From an uncultured Amylibacter sp. (GTDB lineage: Bacteria; Pseudomonadota; Alphaproteobacteria; Rhodobacterales; Rhodobacteraceae), in the NCBI GenBank assembly GCA_959347345.1, contig OY365738.1, positions 372,001 through 436,000 on the forward strand: a stretch of DNA of 64,000 bases, read 5' to 3'. A program made the translations under genes and the position numbers. Under the pieces are notes generated by a model that was given only the letters and a program-made list of their open reading frames with translations, was not told the origin of the DNA and did no database searches. Of this stretch, positions 42,774 through 52,804 are shown one piece after another; position 1 is the stretch's first letter; the number at the start of each line of letters is the position of its first letter.

Positions 42774-44003
42774 TTACGAAAACAAATCATGGCAGAGACG
42801 CAAGGACTCCACCAAATAATCCACCTCTGCCCGCGTGTTATACAGCCCAAAGGACGCACGGCTGGTCGCCGTCACCCCCAGAAACTCCATCAAAGGTTGG
42901 GCGCAATGATGCCCAGCACGAACGGCTATACCCTTTTGGTCTAGCACCGTGGATATATCATGCGGATGCGCCCCGCCCTGCATAGCAAAGGAGAATATCG
43001 CACCACGCGCCCCTGTCCCTGCCCTTGGCCGCCCGTGAATATCCAGCCAATTTAACTCCGACAAAGCCGCCATCGCGTAGTCGCCCAAATCGGTTTCATA
43101 GGCGGCAATCGCGTCCATACCTATGTCCGTCATATAATCAATCGCCGCGCCGAGCCCTATCATTTGCACGATAGCGGGCGTGCCAGCCTCAAACTTATGC
43201 GGAGCATCGTTGTAGGTTACAGCGTCCCTATGAACCTCACGAATCATATCGCCGCCACCCATAAACGGGCGCATTTCCGCCGCCCGTGCGCGGGAAATAT
43301 ACACCGCGCCAGAGCCCGAAGGTCCGTACAATTTATGCCCCGTTATCGCGTAGAAATCACAGCCCAAATCGCGGACATCCACGCCGAAATGCACCGCCGA
43401 TTGCGACCCATCCACCGCCACGGGAACGCCCTTTGCCCCTGCGCATATTGCCTTTATATCCACGATACTGCCCAAAACATTGGACATGTGGGTGATGCTG
43501 ATTAATGCAGTTCGCGGGGTTATCGCGTCCAAGACTCGCTGGGGGTCTAACGCGCCGTTTTCATCGACCTCCACCCATTTTATCACAACGCCCAGCCGTT
43601 CGCGCAGGAAATGCCATGGGACTATGTTCGCGTGATGCTCCATAACCGATAGGATGATTTCATCGCCCTTTTGCAAACGCGGGGCTGCCCAAGCGTAGGA
43701 AATCAGGTTAAACGCTTCGGTAGTGCCACTGGTGAAGAGAATTTCATCCTCATATTCCGCATTCAAAAACCGCGCGATTTTACCGCGTACGGATTCGAAA
43801 TTATCCGTGGCTATATTGGACAGAGTATGCAGCCCGCGATGCACATTGGCGTATTCATGGGTGTAGGCGTGGGTCACCGCATCAATCACCGCCTGCGGCT
43901 TTTGCGCAGACGCACCGTTATCCAAATAAACCAAATCCACCCCATTGACTTTGCGTGATAATATGGGAAAATCGTTGCGGATTTTTGCGATGTCGTGGCT
44001 CAT
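42774..44003 (-). CDS. sufS: Cysteine desulfurase, SufS type
   Basis: 409 residues from the ATG at 44003, preceded by AAGGAGAACCC. PLP enzyme releasing sulfur from cysteine. DLVYLDNGASAQKPQAVIDA is the N-terminal signature, DFYAITGHKLYGPSGSGAVY contains the PLP lysine, and AVRAGHHCAQPLMEFLGV carries the active Cys. No other suf genes adjoin; neighbours are YIP1 membrane proteins and selO. The upstream frame to 44186 lies within the YIP1 gene and is rejected. Confidence 0.95.
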   Translation of the reverse strand: MSHDIAKIRNDFPILSRKVNGVDLVYLDNGASAQKPQAVIDAVTHAYTHEYANVHRGLHTLSNIATDNFESVRGKIARFLNAEYEDEILFTSGTTEAFNLISYAWAAPRLQKGDEIILSVMEHHANIVPWHFLRERLGVVIKWVEVDENGALDPQRVLDAITPRTALISITHMSNVLGSIVDIKAICAGAKGVPVAVDGSQSAVHFGVDVRDLGCDFYAITGHKLYGPSGSGAVYISRARAAEMRPFMGGGDMIREVHRDAVTYNDAPHKFEAGTPAIVQMIGLGAAIDYMTDIGMDAIAAYETDLGDYAMAALSELNWLDIHGRPRAGTGARGAIFSFAMQGGAHPHDISTVLDQKGIAVRAGHHCAQPLMEFLGVTATSRASFGLYNTRAEVDYLVESLRLCHDLFS

Positions 44004-44013
44004 TGGGTTCTCC

Positions 44014-44643
44014 TTATGATAGTTGCGTGGCGGGGGTGTAGCCCAAAGACACAAACACCAGCGATGCCACCAGTGCAAAGCCCAAGGCGACTGCCAAGCT
44101 GATAAAAAACACATACCCCGCGTTTTTGAATTGGTGTAATTCGGCGATAAATCGGCAATAAACCACGATAAGCAAGCCCATGGCAAACAGCAATCCCCCC
44201 GATAAAATAGGGGTGAATATGGTTGATAGCCAGCCGCCCTGCTCTATCAAATAAAGCAGGATGGCGAAATCCGCCAGCATTGCCAGAAACACGGGGAATT
44301 GGACGATATTAAACCAAAGTGCCGTTTGTACGGATTGTTTGAAACTGCCTATTCCGCCGAAAAATCGCCCTATGCCGTAATACAGGCCCGCGGACAGATA
44401 GACAGAGCCGACTCCCAATGCGAAATCCCCCAGATAGCCAAAATTTGGGATGAAATTAGGCGGTGGAGTGCCGTCTATCGGCTGGGCAAACAGGTTTAAA
44501 TCGCTGAGGAATACCATAATAATGGAGTACAGACCGATACCCCAGAACAGGCTGTTTGACGGCAGGTTTAACGTCAGGAATTGGCGGATACCATTACGCG
44601 GATTAATCAGGCTTTCCAGTATTAGGGCGAATAAAAAACGCAT
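44014..44643 (-). CDS. YIP1-family membrane protein
   Basis: 209 residues with about five hydrophobic helices. SLINPRNGIRQFLTLNLPSN is the usual amphipathic YIP1 N-terminus, and the FNIVQFPVFLAML helix and C-terminal ALGFALVASLVFVSLGY are typical. Function in bacteria unknown. Separated by a single base from the second YIP1-like gene, and 10 bp before sufS. Confidence 0.8.
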   Translation of the reverse strand: MRFLFALILESLINPRNGIRQFLTLNLPSNSLFWGIGLYSIIMVFLSDLNLFAQPIDGTPPPNFIPNFGYLGDFALGVGSVYLSAGLYYGIGRFFGGIGSFKQSVQTALWFNIVQFPVFLAMLADFAILLYLIEQGGWLSTIFTPILSGGLLFAMGLLIVVYCRFIAELHQFKNAGYVFFISLAVALGFALVASLVFVSLGYTPATQLS

Positions 44644-44644
44644 T

Positions 44645-45133
44645 TTATCGGCTTTCTTTGGTGAAAAACACCGCCGAGGCGGCCAGGGTGTAGTGGATGG
44701 CGAAGATGGCGAAGGCTATGACAGCCAGCGATTGGTCTAGCCATGCGATATTAAACGGCGCCGCCAGCCCCAAGCCCAGCACGAAGGGAAGGGCTATGAC
44801 GAACGACCAGATGAAGGTGTATCGCGCAATTTTACCACCGCAACGCGCCCCGAATGGGCGTAATGCCCAGTATAATGCGGTTGCTATTAGGTAAAGACCC
44901 AGTGGTGCGACGAATACGAATGAGACCAGATTTTGCGCGAATAGGTGAAAGAATAACTGGCCGCTATCCACCGATTCGTTTAGCAAAGCGGGCAAGCGGG
45001 ACACGAACAGCAGAACCCCCAGCAGAAACGCGAGCATAAGGGTGTGCGGTTCCGTGATGCCTCGCGCGGTTTGGCGGTGCATTTCGGTGCGCGGGGCGCG
45101 GTAGGAGGCGGTTATGTCTTTTAGCAGGCTCAT
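44645..45133 (-). CDS. YIP1-like membrane protein
   Basis: 162 residues, about four hydrophobic helices. SYRAPRTEMHRQTARGITEP then HTLMLAFLLGVLLFVSRLP is the pattern found in alphaproteobacterial YIP1 proteins. First gene of a YIP1-YIP1-sufS-selO minus-strand run with gaps of 1-10 bp. Biochemical role unknown. Confidence 0.75.
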   Translation of the reverse strand: MSLLKDITASYRAPRTEMHRQTARGITEPHTLMLAFLLGVLLFVSRLPALLNESVDSGQLFFHLFAQNLVSFVFVAPLGLYLIATALYWALRPFGARCGGKIARYTFIWSFVIALPFVLGLGLAAPFNIAWLDQSLAVIAFAIFAIHYTLAASAVFFTKESR

Positions 45134-45957
45134 GGGGGGATATTAGACGGGTTAGAGTGAAAATGCAACGGGGTTTTTCAAGGGCGGATTTTAGTGATTA
45201 GTGGTGAGTGATTAGTGATTAGTGATTAGTGATTAGTGATTAGTGATTAGTGATTAGTGATTAGTGATTAACAGTATCATCACCGCGACTCATTTGCAGA
45301 GGGCGTGGCTTTTGTGCATATAGAGCTTTTGCGTTCGCAAAAGCCCATACACAAAAGCCTTTGGTTACAAGACGATAAGCCCTCTATAAATTTATGAGCA
45401 GGATATACAAGACGATAGTTTAGATTATTTGCAAAGAATACTTGGGAATTGGTGATAGGTTTGCTCTAAATTTATTTAGGCTTTGCCTAGATACTAGGAC
45501 AGAATTTAGCCATAAAAACCCGTCCGCCCAAGCCTCGCAGAGGGGTGGGCGGGCGGGAAGCCCGAACGCAGGGGCTTGCCCCGAAGTGAGGGCGCAACAA
45601 AAAACATTTACCGTTTATCATTAAAACCCATCGCTCATGTTTGGCACGGGTCGTTTGAGACCCGAAGGTGTGCGTCTTGGTTGTTAGGTGTTAGGGAGTT
45701 TGCGTCACCAGCGACTCTAAAATACACTGACCCAGTACAACCGATAAGCTGACGTGCACCCCCCGCGGACACGTCCGCTAAAATTAGGAAACAATGGTGA
45801 GGGTGCGCGCGACCGCCCCCCCTGCGGGCACGCCCGCTAAAATTAAGAAACAAGGCGGTCGTTTCCTAGACGATAAGTCTGCTCTAGATGAATTATGAAT
45901 GCCCTGCGGGTCTTCGTCATAACTTCGTTATGCCGACCAGTCAAGAAGTGGCGAAAC
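45134..45957. repeat. Intergenic mosaic of heptads and hairpin modules (no gene)
   Basis: TTAGTGA heptads (about 45192-45270), the long palindrome with inner arms GCTTTTGC/GCAAAAGC (45325-45344), the AT-rich module, the GGAAGCCC module, a GGGTCGTTTGAGACCC hairpin, a GCGGACACGTCCGC/GCGGGCACGCCCGC block, and CATAAC-TTC-GTTATG at 45918-45932. No coding sequence. Confidence 0.85.
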
Positions 45958-46074
45958 ACTAATAACTAATAACTAATAACTAATAACTAATAACTAATAA
46001 CTAATAACTAATAACTAATAACTAATAACTAATAACTAATAACTAATAACTAATAACTAATAACTAATAACTAA
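45958..46074. repeat. Longest heptad array in the window (TAACTAA x about 16)
   Basis: 117 bp of almost perfect 7-bp period. Read on the minus strand it is TAGTTAT repeated, and its first TAG (46071-46073) is the stop codon of the bactofilin gene. Confidence 0.95.
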
Positions 46075-46706
46075 CGCGCGGTCTTACCATCGCCAGCACT
46101 AGCACCATCGCCAGCACCTGCACCACCGCCAGCTTGGGTGGATTTTGCCCCACCGCCATTGCTCGTACCACCATTGCTCGCCCCAGCCCCAGCACCAGAA
46201 CCCGAAGAACCCCCCGTAGACAACGGATCATCCTGCCGAGTCACTGACCCCTCAAAATGCGCCCCACTCTCAATCGCAATAGTCTTATGGATAATGTCGC
46301 CTTTCACCTGCGCAGTCGCCGTTAACCGCACCTTCAAACCGCGCACTCGCCCGATAATCCGCCCGTTAATCACCAAATCATCGGCCACCACTTCACCTTT
46401 AACAATAGACCCCTCGCCAATCGTCAAAAGATGCGCATGAATATCGCCATTGACTTTACCCAAAACCTGCACATCGCCTGCGGTATGTATATTCCCCGTA
46501 ATCTCCAAATCCGGCGCCAACACCGAAGCCTGCGCCTTTTTCACCACGCCACCGCCCATACCCATAGGCGTTTTATCACCAATAGCCATAGAACCGCCAC
46601 TTGGCTTTTCTTCCATTTTGCCAGCCGATACGGGCGGTTTAACACCCATTCCTGTTGGATTTGCTTTTTGCTCGCTTGGAGCGTTTGGTTTCTTAGAAAA
46701 AATCAA
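46071..46706 (-). CDS. Bactofilin
   Basis: 211 residues. The central DUF583 beta-helix (about 60-160) runs from APDLEITGNIHTAGDVQVLG through GKVNGDIHA, EGSIVKGEVVADDLVINGRI and GSVTRQD. Flanks are low-complexity: a Pro/Lys/Gly-rich N-terminus and a Gly/Ala/Ser-rich C-terminus. Bactofilins polymerise at the inner membrane and place cell-wall enzymes. The overlap of 4 bp with the upstream M23 peptidase gene is the usual pairing, which supports a cell-shape or wall role. Confidence 0.93.
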   Translation of the reverse strand: MIFSKKPNAPSEQKANPTGMGVKPPVSAGKMEEKPSGGSMAIGDKTPMGMGGGVVKKAQASVLAPDLEITGNIHTAGDVQVLGKVNGDIHAHLLTIGEGSIVKGEVVADDLVINGRIIGRVRGLKVRLTATAQVKGDIIHKTIAIESGAHFEGSVTRQDDPLSTGGSSGSGAGAGASNGGTSNGGGAKSTQAGGGAGAGDGASAGDGKTAR

Positions 46707-48058
46707 TTGATTGTCCTCATGTATTTGGCTGGATTAACAGCTCTGCCTTTGTAATGCACTTCATAGTGCAAGTGTGTTCCCGTGCTGCGCCCTGTGCTGC
46801 CCATTTCACCGATATGGTCGCCCAATTCGATTTCCTGACCGCGTTTCACCAGAATTTTGCTTAAATGCGCGTAATACGTCACGAACCCCTGCCCGTGACG
46901 GATTTTTATCAATTTGCCATAGCCCGCGTACCGCCCTGCGAAAATAACCACACCATCGCCCGTGGCGGTGATATCCGTGCCTTTACTGCCCGCAAAATCG
47001 TGTCCTTTATGCAACCTGCGCTGCCCATCAAACGGGTCGCGCCGCATGCCATAGCCCGAAGTATAACGATACCGCCCTTTCACAGGATGCGCAAGGGGCA
47101 ATTTTTTCACGCCGAGTTGCAATAGGCTCAGCCGATCCAAATCCTCCAAAACCTTGCCCGCAGGGGCGAAAATCGTTGCCTCAAACGGGTCGTCTGAAAA
47201 CACCAGAGGGTCGGCAGGGCCACCTATACCAGAATAACCGAGGCGCACCTCTTGCAATAACGAGTTGATATTAATGCCTTTTTTCTTTAAAGAATTCTCT
47301 AACGGAAGCAAGGATGCGATTGTCGCATCGCCAATCTGTGCAAGGATTTGATTGCCCCGTTCCTTAATCAAATGCACGTCCTGTTCCAGTTTAGCATAGT
47401 TTTGTTCCAACGTGTTTTTTTCCACCCGCATGGAATCACGTTGCGTGCTTGCATCCTCCAATGCGTCCGTTACAAACCGCAACATTGTTTCGGTTTTTTC
47501 CACATCTCTATACGTTATATCTGTCGTGGCGGTGCGCAGTTCATCCAATAAAGACTGCGCTTCCTTCTTAGCAAAATCGCGTTCTTTTACCGCGGAATGA
47601 AGTTTGGCTTGCATCGTTTCCAACCCCGCGTGGAGTTCGCGCCGTTCTGCCTCTGCCTTTAATAAATCGGATTGTTGCTGTGAAATCTGCCCCATCGCAA
47701 CATAAAACCGTTTCTGCGCGGTTTGTGCTTCTTTTGTGCGTTGATCGCGTTCAACCAGCAACTGATCAAGGCGTTTTTGATAGGCGGTATAGAAAAAATC
47801 CGACCGTTCAAAGGTTTGCGGGTTCAAATCCAGCCGTTGGACGAGCAATAAAGACCCCGAAAACCCAGACCAGCCAAGCAACGCCACGACAATAAAACCC
47901 ATAAAAACCTGCGACAAAGGCGAGATACTGATATGGCGGGTTTTATCCTCCGCACGGATATAAACCGTTCGCGGGGCGATATAAATCCCCAGCAAGCGGT
48001 TTATCGGGCGGGTTATAAAACCCACGATTTGGTTAAACAAATGTGCTATCGTTATCAT
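46703..48058 (-). CDS. Membrane-anchored M23 (LytM-type) peptidase
   Basis: About 451 residues from the internal ATG (MITIAHLFNQ); the frame opens 12 codons earlier with an ATG/TTG and neither start has a good ribosome site. One membrane helix (about 55-78) is followed by a long coiled-coil (about 90-270), then the LytM domain: SGYGMRRDPFDGQRRLHKGH, then D, gives the H-x3-D zinc pair, and THLHYEVHYKGRAVNP gives HLH. It cleaves peptidoglycan cross-links in the periplasm; zinc ligands are intact, so it is probably active. Cotranscribed with bactofilin. Confidence 0.9.
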   Translation of the reverse strand: MITIAHLFNQIVGFITRPINRLLGIYIAPRTVYIRAEDKTRHISISPLSQVFMGFIVVALLGWSGFSGSLLLVQRLDLNPQTFERSDFFYTAYQKRLDQLLVERDQRTKEAQTAQKRFYVAMGQISQQQSDLLKAEAERRELHAGLETMQAKLHSAVKERDFAKKEAQSLLDELRTATTDITYRDVEKTETMLRFVTDALEDASTQRDSMRVEKNTLEQNYAKLEQDVHLIKERGNQILAQIGDATIASLLPLENSLKKKGININSLLQEVRLGYSGIGGPADPLVFSDDPFEATIFAPAGKVLEDLDRLSLLQLGVKKLPLAHPVKGRYRYTSGYGMRRDPFDGQRRLHKGHDFAGSKGTDITATGDGVVIFAGRYAGYGKLIKIRHGQGFVTYYAHLSKILVKRGQEIELGDHIGEMGSTGRSTGTHLHYEVHYKGRAVNPAKYMRTIN

Positions 48059-48346
48059 TTTTTCGTTTTTCTTTCTTTTATAATCGGGCATCAATCGGGC
48101 AAATAACCAGCGAAAAACCGCGTTTTGAGTGTTTTGCAGTGCTTTTATGCTATATTATTGGGCTATGCAAGGGGTATTTTGCTAGTTTTTCGTTTTTTTT
48201 GATGGATAAGCACCTTTTTGTGAATTATTAATGGCGAATGCGACCGCTCTGCAAGTTCGCGCAAACCTTGCTGATAATAGAACGGGCTTTTGGCATGCCC
48301 CCTGCTCACAGAGCAGGGGCTAGGCACAAAAGACCCCGCCAGCTCG
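48059..48346. other. Divergent-looking gap with one repeat hairpin
   Basis: About 180 bp of AT-rich DNA with a long T run (about 48185-48200), then one hairpin module with tip CCCCTGCTC-ACA-GAGCAGGGG (about 48300-48320), framed by GGCTTTTGGCATG and GGCACAAAAGACC. No heptads here. No gene seen. Confidence 0.7.
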
Positions 48347-50824
48347 TCATTTATTCCGCACTAAATCCGTCACCCCGCGTGCGTTTGTCCGCACCAAATT
48401 GGGGTCTAGCACCATTGGAATATACTCCCCCCGTCGCCAAATCTGCGACAAATCATCATAATGCGGGGAGAGGAAATGCCCCGACTGCCCCGTGGAAATA
48501 ATATACAGCGAGCTCTCCAAATCCGCGAAATCCACAACCATACGATAGCCCGCCGCGTGGTCGCTGGCGTAAGGCGTAGCCCCCCTCGACATCAGCGAGG
48601 CATTTTGCAAAGTGTTATCCCCGCCCGCAACCTCCTGCCTTATATTGAAAAACCAACCCAAGAACCCGCGCCCCAGCACTTGGTGATCTTGATGCGCCTG
48701 ATGCACCTGCCCCCAACGCCACGCACCGACATCATCGCCCAGTAATTGGCGGAGTTCCATCAAGGCTTCGTCCAAACTGTGGCGAGCGATATCGCCGCAA
48801 GTCTCCACCGATTCGGATTGAATAACATCGCACCACACGCCCGCACCGTCTATATTACGGAACACGCGCTCTATAAACACGGGGCGCAGAACCGCCAAAG
48901 TCGCCGACAAAACACCCAATTCATCGCTTAACAGGCGTTTCTGCAAATGCCGAGTCCATGCCGCGAAAATCAGGGGTTCGGGCTGATGGGGGGTCATCTC
49001 GCCGTTCCATTCTGCCAGCAAATCAATGGCACGTTGACGCAAAGCTTCGGGTGTGTTCGGCTCGGCAATGGTTGTAGAAAACCACAATTCCTTGGCGATT
49101 AACGGCAACAACCCCCGCGCTGCCTCTGATACCGAGTCCAGTTGGGTTTCCACGAAACTGCTACGGGTGTGGATTTCACGCCCGCCCATAAGGTCTATCA
49201 ATCGGCGGATTCGCTGGGTATCACCCCAAGCGTAACTGAGGTGATTAGGGAAAGGCTGGCTGGTCGTTTGATTGTTCGTATTGGCTATCAGCCCGTTTTT
49301 TGGATTTTTTATGAACAGATTATCGCTGTAATCAAATTCGCCGAGCCACCTATTTTGCGGTAACCACCCCTGCGATGGCCACCGCCCTTGGGTTGTATGG
49401 CGACCATCGCGTTTTGGCACACGCCCTATTAATTGCATGGCGATATCGTTCTCATCCGCAAGGGCTAGGTTTAACGAGGGACTGCGATAATCCGCGCCCG
49501 CAACCCGTGCTTCCTCCACCGAATCGCTGTGCATAACGCCCAAGGCGGCGGTGAAAGAGCGGTCATCGGAGCGCAGAGCCACCCAGTTCATGCTGACAAC
49601 ATGCTCTTCTGGCGTGATATCATCCACATGAAGGCCGTCCTTGTTGGATATGATGGGGCCGTTTTGAGTCCATCGCATGGTAATCTGTTCAGGCGAGGAG
49701 CCGTGGATTTCAATACTCGCCTGTTCGGTGCGAAACGGGGCATAGCCATTCGGGGTCAGGTATTCGGTTTCATCCTTGGGATTGACACGCTCTATATACA
49801 CATCTAAATCGTCAACGTAACTGACGGTCACGCCCCAGGCCAGTTTTTTGCTACGCCCCGATAAAATAAGGGGAACCCCGGGCAGGGTCGCGCCTATCAT
49901 CTGTCGATCAGTGAATTGCAAGCCAGCCAGCATCCAAACACTCGGCGCGGATAGCATCAGGTGCGGGTCATTGGCGAAGAGCGGCTTTTTGCCACGGGCG
50001 CGGTGTCCCGCGACTGCCCAAACATTGGAGGCACCGCCTGTGGTAAGCGTGGCAAACGGATGGGGCGTATCGGGTGCGGGGTTTTGACGGATGGCGGTTT
50101 TAAGAGTGTCGTTGTTTTTGCCCGTATTGCCCAACCACGCCAAATCTGGCAGAGGGTCAAAATTGCTATCCATACCATCGGTGGCTAGGTCGCGCCATCT
50201 ATCCGAGCCCAGCAAAATCGCGGCTTTAACATTCAAAATTTCATCGCGTAATTGCGAGGTGAATTCCACCGCCATCATCCGCATTAAGGCGAGGCTATCG
50301 TGCGGCATCCACGGGGTGATTTCGGCGGGGAAGACAAACATCTCTGGCGCACCGCGACCCAACGCATCGTCATGGACTATGCGTAGCCAAGCGTTGACTC
50401 CGTCGGCGTATGCGGTCAGGGCGGTTTGCGCGTCTGCGCTTTGATAGGCAACGGAATCGCGTGATAAATTATAGATATCCAAACGGCGGATAAGGCGGTC
50501 TAATTGCAGCGTTCGCCTGCCGAATAACTCGGACAACCGCCCCTGTGCGGCACGGCGTTGGAGCAGCATTTGCCAGAGGCGGTCTTGCGCGTGGGCAAAG
50601 CCCAGCCCGAAATACACGTCCGCGTTTTGGTCGGCGAATATATGTGGCACGGCGTAGGCATCGCGGACGATTTGGATATCACCGAGGGTGCCGTTTATGG
50701 TGTAGGTGGCATCGTAATCGGGCAGCGATCGTTTCATAAAATACCAGCCTGTGCCGAGGGATAGTACCGCGATAACGCACAGCCCAAGGAATATACACAC
50801 GAGCCAGTAGAAAATCTTGTTCAT
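48347..50824 (-). CDS. Penicillin acylase family protein (Ntn hydrolase)
   Basis: 825 residues from the ATG at 50824. N-terminal hydrophobic helix (5-27) as anchor or signal. The alpha part contains the typical DAYAVPHIFADQNADVYFGL and AHAQDRLWQM. TTGGASNVWAVAG has Ser 266 as the expected autoprocessing nucleophile that becomes the N-terminus of the beta chain. It hydrolyses amide bonds of acylated compounds in the periplasm; in many proteobacteria these enzymes cleave acyl-homoserine lactones, which cannot be told here. No visible ribosome site. Stands alone between two repeat gaps. Confidence 0.92.
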   Translation of the reverse strand: MNKIFYWLVCIFLGLCVIAVLSLGTGWYFMKRSLPDYDATYTINGTLGDIQIVRDAYAVPHIFADQNADVYFGLGFAHAQDRLWQMLLQRRAAQGRLSELFGRRTLQLDRLIRRLDIYNLSRDSVAYQSADAQTALTAYADGVNAWLRIVHDDALGRGAPEMFVFPAEITPWMPHDSLALMRMMAVEFTSQLRDEILNVKAAILLGSDRWRDLATDGMDSNFDPLPDLAWLGNTGKNNDTLKTAIRQNPAPDTPHPFATLTTGGASNVWAVAGHRARGKKPLFANDPHLMLSAPSVWMLAGLQFTDRQMIGATLPGVPLILSGRSKKLAWGVTVSYVDDLDVYIERVNPKDETEYLTPNGYAPFRTEQASIEIHGSSPEQITMRWTQNGPIISNKDGLHVDDITPEEHVVSMNWVALRSDDRSFTAALGVMHSDSVEEARVAGADYRSPSLNLALADENDIAMQLIGRVPKRDGRHTTQGRWPSQGWLPQNRWLGEFDYSDNLFIKNPKNGLIANTNNQTTSQPFPNHLSYAWGDTQRIRRLIDLMGGREIHTRSSFVETQLDSVSEAARGLLPLIAKELWFSTTIAEPNTPEALRQRAIDLLAEWNGEMTPHQPEPLIFAAWTRHLQKRLLSDELGVLSATLAVLRPVFIERVFRNIDGAGVWCDVIQSESVETCGDIARHSLDEALMELRQLLGDDVGAWRWGQVHQAHQDHQVLGRGFLGWFFNIRQEVAGGDNTLQNASLMSRGATPYASDHAAGYRMVVDFADLESSLYIISTGQSGHFLSPHYDDLSQIWRRGEYIPMVLDPNLVRTNARGVTDLVRNK

Positions 50825-51250
50825 GGGGGAGTCCGTTTTGGTTTTGATGGTTTTGGGCGTGATAGCAGAGGTCGGGGGTAAAGGCAAGGTTGCTAGTTGT
50901 TAGTTGTTAGTTATTAGTTATTAGTTTTTTAGCCCTTCGGGTCTTCGTCATCGCTTACGCGAATGCCGACCAGCGTGGTCTTTTGTGCGTAGCCCCCACT
51001 TCGTGGGAGCATGCCAAAAGCCCTTTGGTTTCAAGACGATAGGTTTGTTGTAAATTTATTTAGGCTTTGCCAAGTATAGCCAAAGGCTTTTGTGTATGGG
51101 CTTTACGCAAGTAAAGCTCTATATGCACAAAAGCCCCCGCCCTCGCTTGGGTCTGGTCGGCATCCCGAAGACCTAAAACCTATTGACAATCCACAACCAA
51201 TAACTAATAACTAATAACTAACAACTAATAACTAAAAAGAAAGCGTTTTC
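50825..51250. repeat. Intergenic mosaic (no gene)
   Basis: After ~65 bp of acylase upstream sequence: TTAGTTG heptads, a GGTCTTCGTCATCGCTTACGCGAATGCCGACC module (about 50940-50971), GTAG with CCCAC-TTC-GTGGG (about 50995-51007), the long palindrome with GCTTTAC/GTAAAGC arms (about 51085-51137), and ACTAATA heptads (51196-51236) close to the next start. Confidence 0.85.
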
Positions 51251-52114
51251 ATGGCAAACATAGCATTCCTAGGACTTGGCGTTATGGGATTCCCCATGGC
51301 TGGGCATCTGGCGGATAAAGGTCACTCCGTCACCGTCTATAACCGCACGACCGCCCGTGCGGACGAATGGCTGGCGAAGCACACAGGCACAAAAGCCGCC
51401 TCCCCCGCAAAGGCCGCCGCCAATCAAACCATCGTTTGCGCTTGCGTAGGCAACGACGCAGATTTACGCGAAATCACGCTGGGCGAACACGGCGCATTCC
51501 AAACCATGGACAAGGACGCGGTCTTCATCGACCACACAACCGCTTCCGCGCAAATCGCACGGGAACTGGCAAAAACCGCCACAAAACAAGGGTTTTATTT
51601 CCTAGACGCACCCGTCTCTGGCGGGCAAGCTGGCGCGGAAAACGGCGCACTCAGCATTATGTGCGGGGGCGACCCCGCCGCCTTTAACCGAGTACACCCC
51701 ACCCTGAAATGCTATGGCAAAGCCATCCGCCTGTTGGGGGATGCGGGCGCAGGACAGCTCACCAAAATGGTCAATCAAATCTGCATCGCTGGGCTGGTGC
51801 AAGGCTTGGCAGAGGGTTTGGCCTTCGCCGAACGCGCCGGGCTGGACGGAAACGCGGTCGTTGAAACGATTGAACACGGGGCGGCGGGCAGTTGGCAGAT
51901 GGCGAACCGAGGCAAAACCATGCTCGCCGACCAGTTTGATTTCGGCTTTGCCGTGGATTGGATGCGCAAGGATTTGGCGATTTGTCTGGATGAAGCCACC
52001 CGCAACGGGGCGAAATTGGATATTGCAAAACTGGTTGATGGGTATTATAACGACCTGCAAACTATGGGCGGGGGACGGTGGGATACCTCTGCCCTTATCC
52101 GCCGTTTAAGATAA
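51251..52114 (+). CDS. NAD(P)-dependent beta-hydroxyacid dehydrogenase (HIBADH family)
   Basis: 287 residues. N-terminal Rossmann fold with GLGVMGFPMAGHLADKGHSV, then DAPVSGGQAGAENGALSIMCGG (substrate loop) and GQLTKMVNQI with the catalytic Lys. It reduces or oxidises a beta-hydroxy acid such as tartronate semialdehyde, glyoxylate or 3-hydroxyisobutyrate; the exact substrate is open. rpe follows 27 bp later, and with glcF in the genome a glyoxylate/C2 link is possible but unproven. Heptads lie just upstream and the ribosome site is poor. Confidence 0.9.
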   Translation: MANIAFLGLGVMGFPMAGHLADKGHSVTVYNRTTARADEWLAKHTGTKAASPAKAAANQTIVCACVGNDADLREITLGEHGAFQTMDKDAVFIDHTTASAQIARELAKTATKQGFYFLDAPVSGGQAGAENGALSIMCGGDPAAFNRVHPTLKCYGKAIRLLGDAGAGQLTKMVNQICIAGLVQGLAEGLAFAERAGLDGNAVVETIEHGAAGSWQMANRGKTMLADQFDFGFAVDWMRKDLAICLDEATRNGAKLDIAKLVDGYYNDLQTMGGGRWDTSALIRRLR

Positions 52115-52141
52115 CATTAAGACAGCACAAAGGAGCGCAAA

Positions 52142-52804
52142 ATGCTTTCATACAACCCTAATGACGCGGTTAAAATCGCGCCTTCCATTTTATCGGCGGA
52201 TTTCGCCCGTTTGGGCGAGGAAATCCGTGCGGTAGAAAACGCGGGCGCGGATTGGATACATATTGACCCTATGGACGGGCATTTTGTGCCGAACATAACG
52301 CTGGGGCCGAATGTTGTCGCCGATATCCGCCCCTATGTTAAAACCGTGATGGATGTGCATTTGATGCTGTCGCCCGTGGATGGGTTTATTGAGCCTTTTG
52401 CCAAGGCTGGCGCGGATATTATTACGGTGCATGCGGAGGCTGGGCCACATTTGGATAGATCCCTGCAAGCCGTGCGTAGTTTGGGCTGCAAGGCTGGGGT
52501 TGCGCTGAATATCACCACACCCTTATCGGTGATTGCCCATTGTTTGGATAAGATTGATTTGATACTGGTGATGACGATAAATCCGGGTTTTGGCGGGCAG
52601 AGTTTCACCGAATCTATGGTGGATAAGATAGCCGATGCCCGCGCGATGATAGGGGAGCGACCGATTTGGCTGCAAGTCGATGGTGGGGTGAATAAAGAGA
52701 CCGTGGGGCTGTGCGCTGGGGTGGATGTTCTGGTTGCTGGGTCGGCTGTTTTTACTGGCGATGCGGGGGATTATGCGGGGAATATTGCGGGACTGCGGTT
52801 TTAG
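52142..52804 (+). CDS. rpe: Ribulose-phosphate 3-epimerase
   Basis: 220 residues; SD AAAGGAGCG. TIM-barrel enzyme interconverting ribulose-5-P and xylulose-5-P. IAPSILSADFARLGEEI, WIHIDPMDGHFVPNITLGP, VHLMLSPVDGFIEPFA, MTINPGFGGQSF and LQVDGGVN are the family motifs including metal-binding His and Asp. The TAG stop starts eight phased heptads. Confidence 0.97.
   Translation: MLSYNPNDAVKIAPSILSADFARLGEEIRAVENAGADWIHIDPMDGHFVPNITLGPNVVADIRPYVKTVMDVHLMLSPVDGFIEPFAKAGADIITVHAEAGPHLDRSLQAVRSLGCKAGVALNITTPLSVIAHCLDKIDLILVMTINPGFGGQSFTESMVDKIADARAMIGERPIWLQVDGGVNKETVGLCAGVDVLVAGSAVFTGDAGDYAGNIAGLRF

Noticed and set aside
42774..44186. Long sufS start at 44186
   Set aside because: The extra 61 residues lie inside the YIP1 gene on the same strand, while an ATG at 44003 has AAGGAGAACCC.
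45958..46074. Heptad array as a possible CRISPR or minisatellite locus
   Set aside because: Units are contiguous 7-mers with no spacers, and the array starts on a stop codon; not CRISPR.
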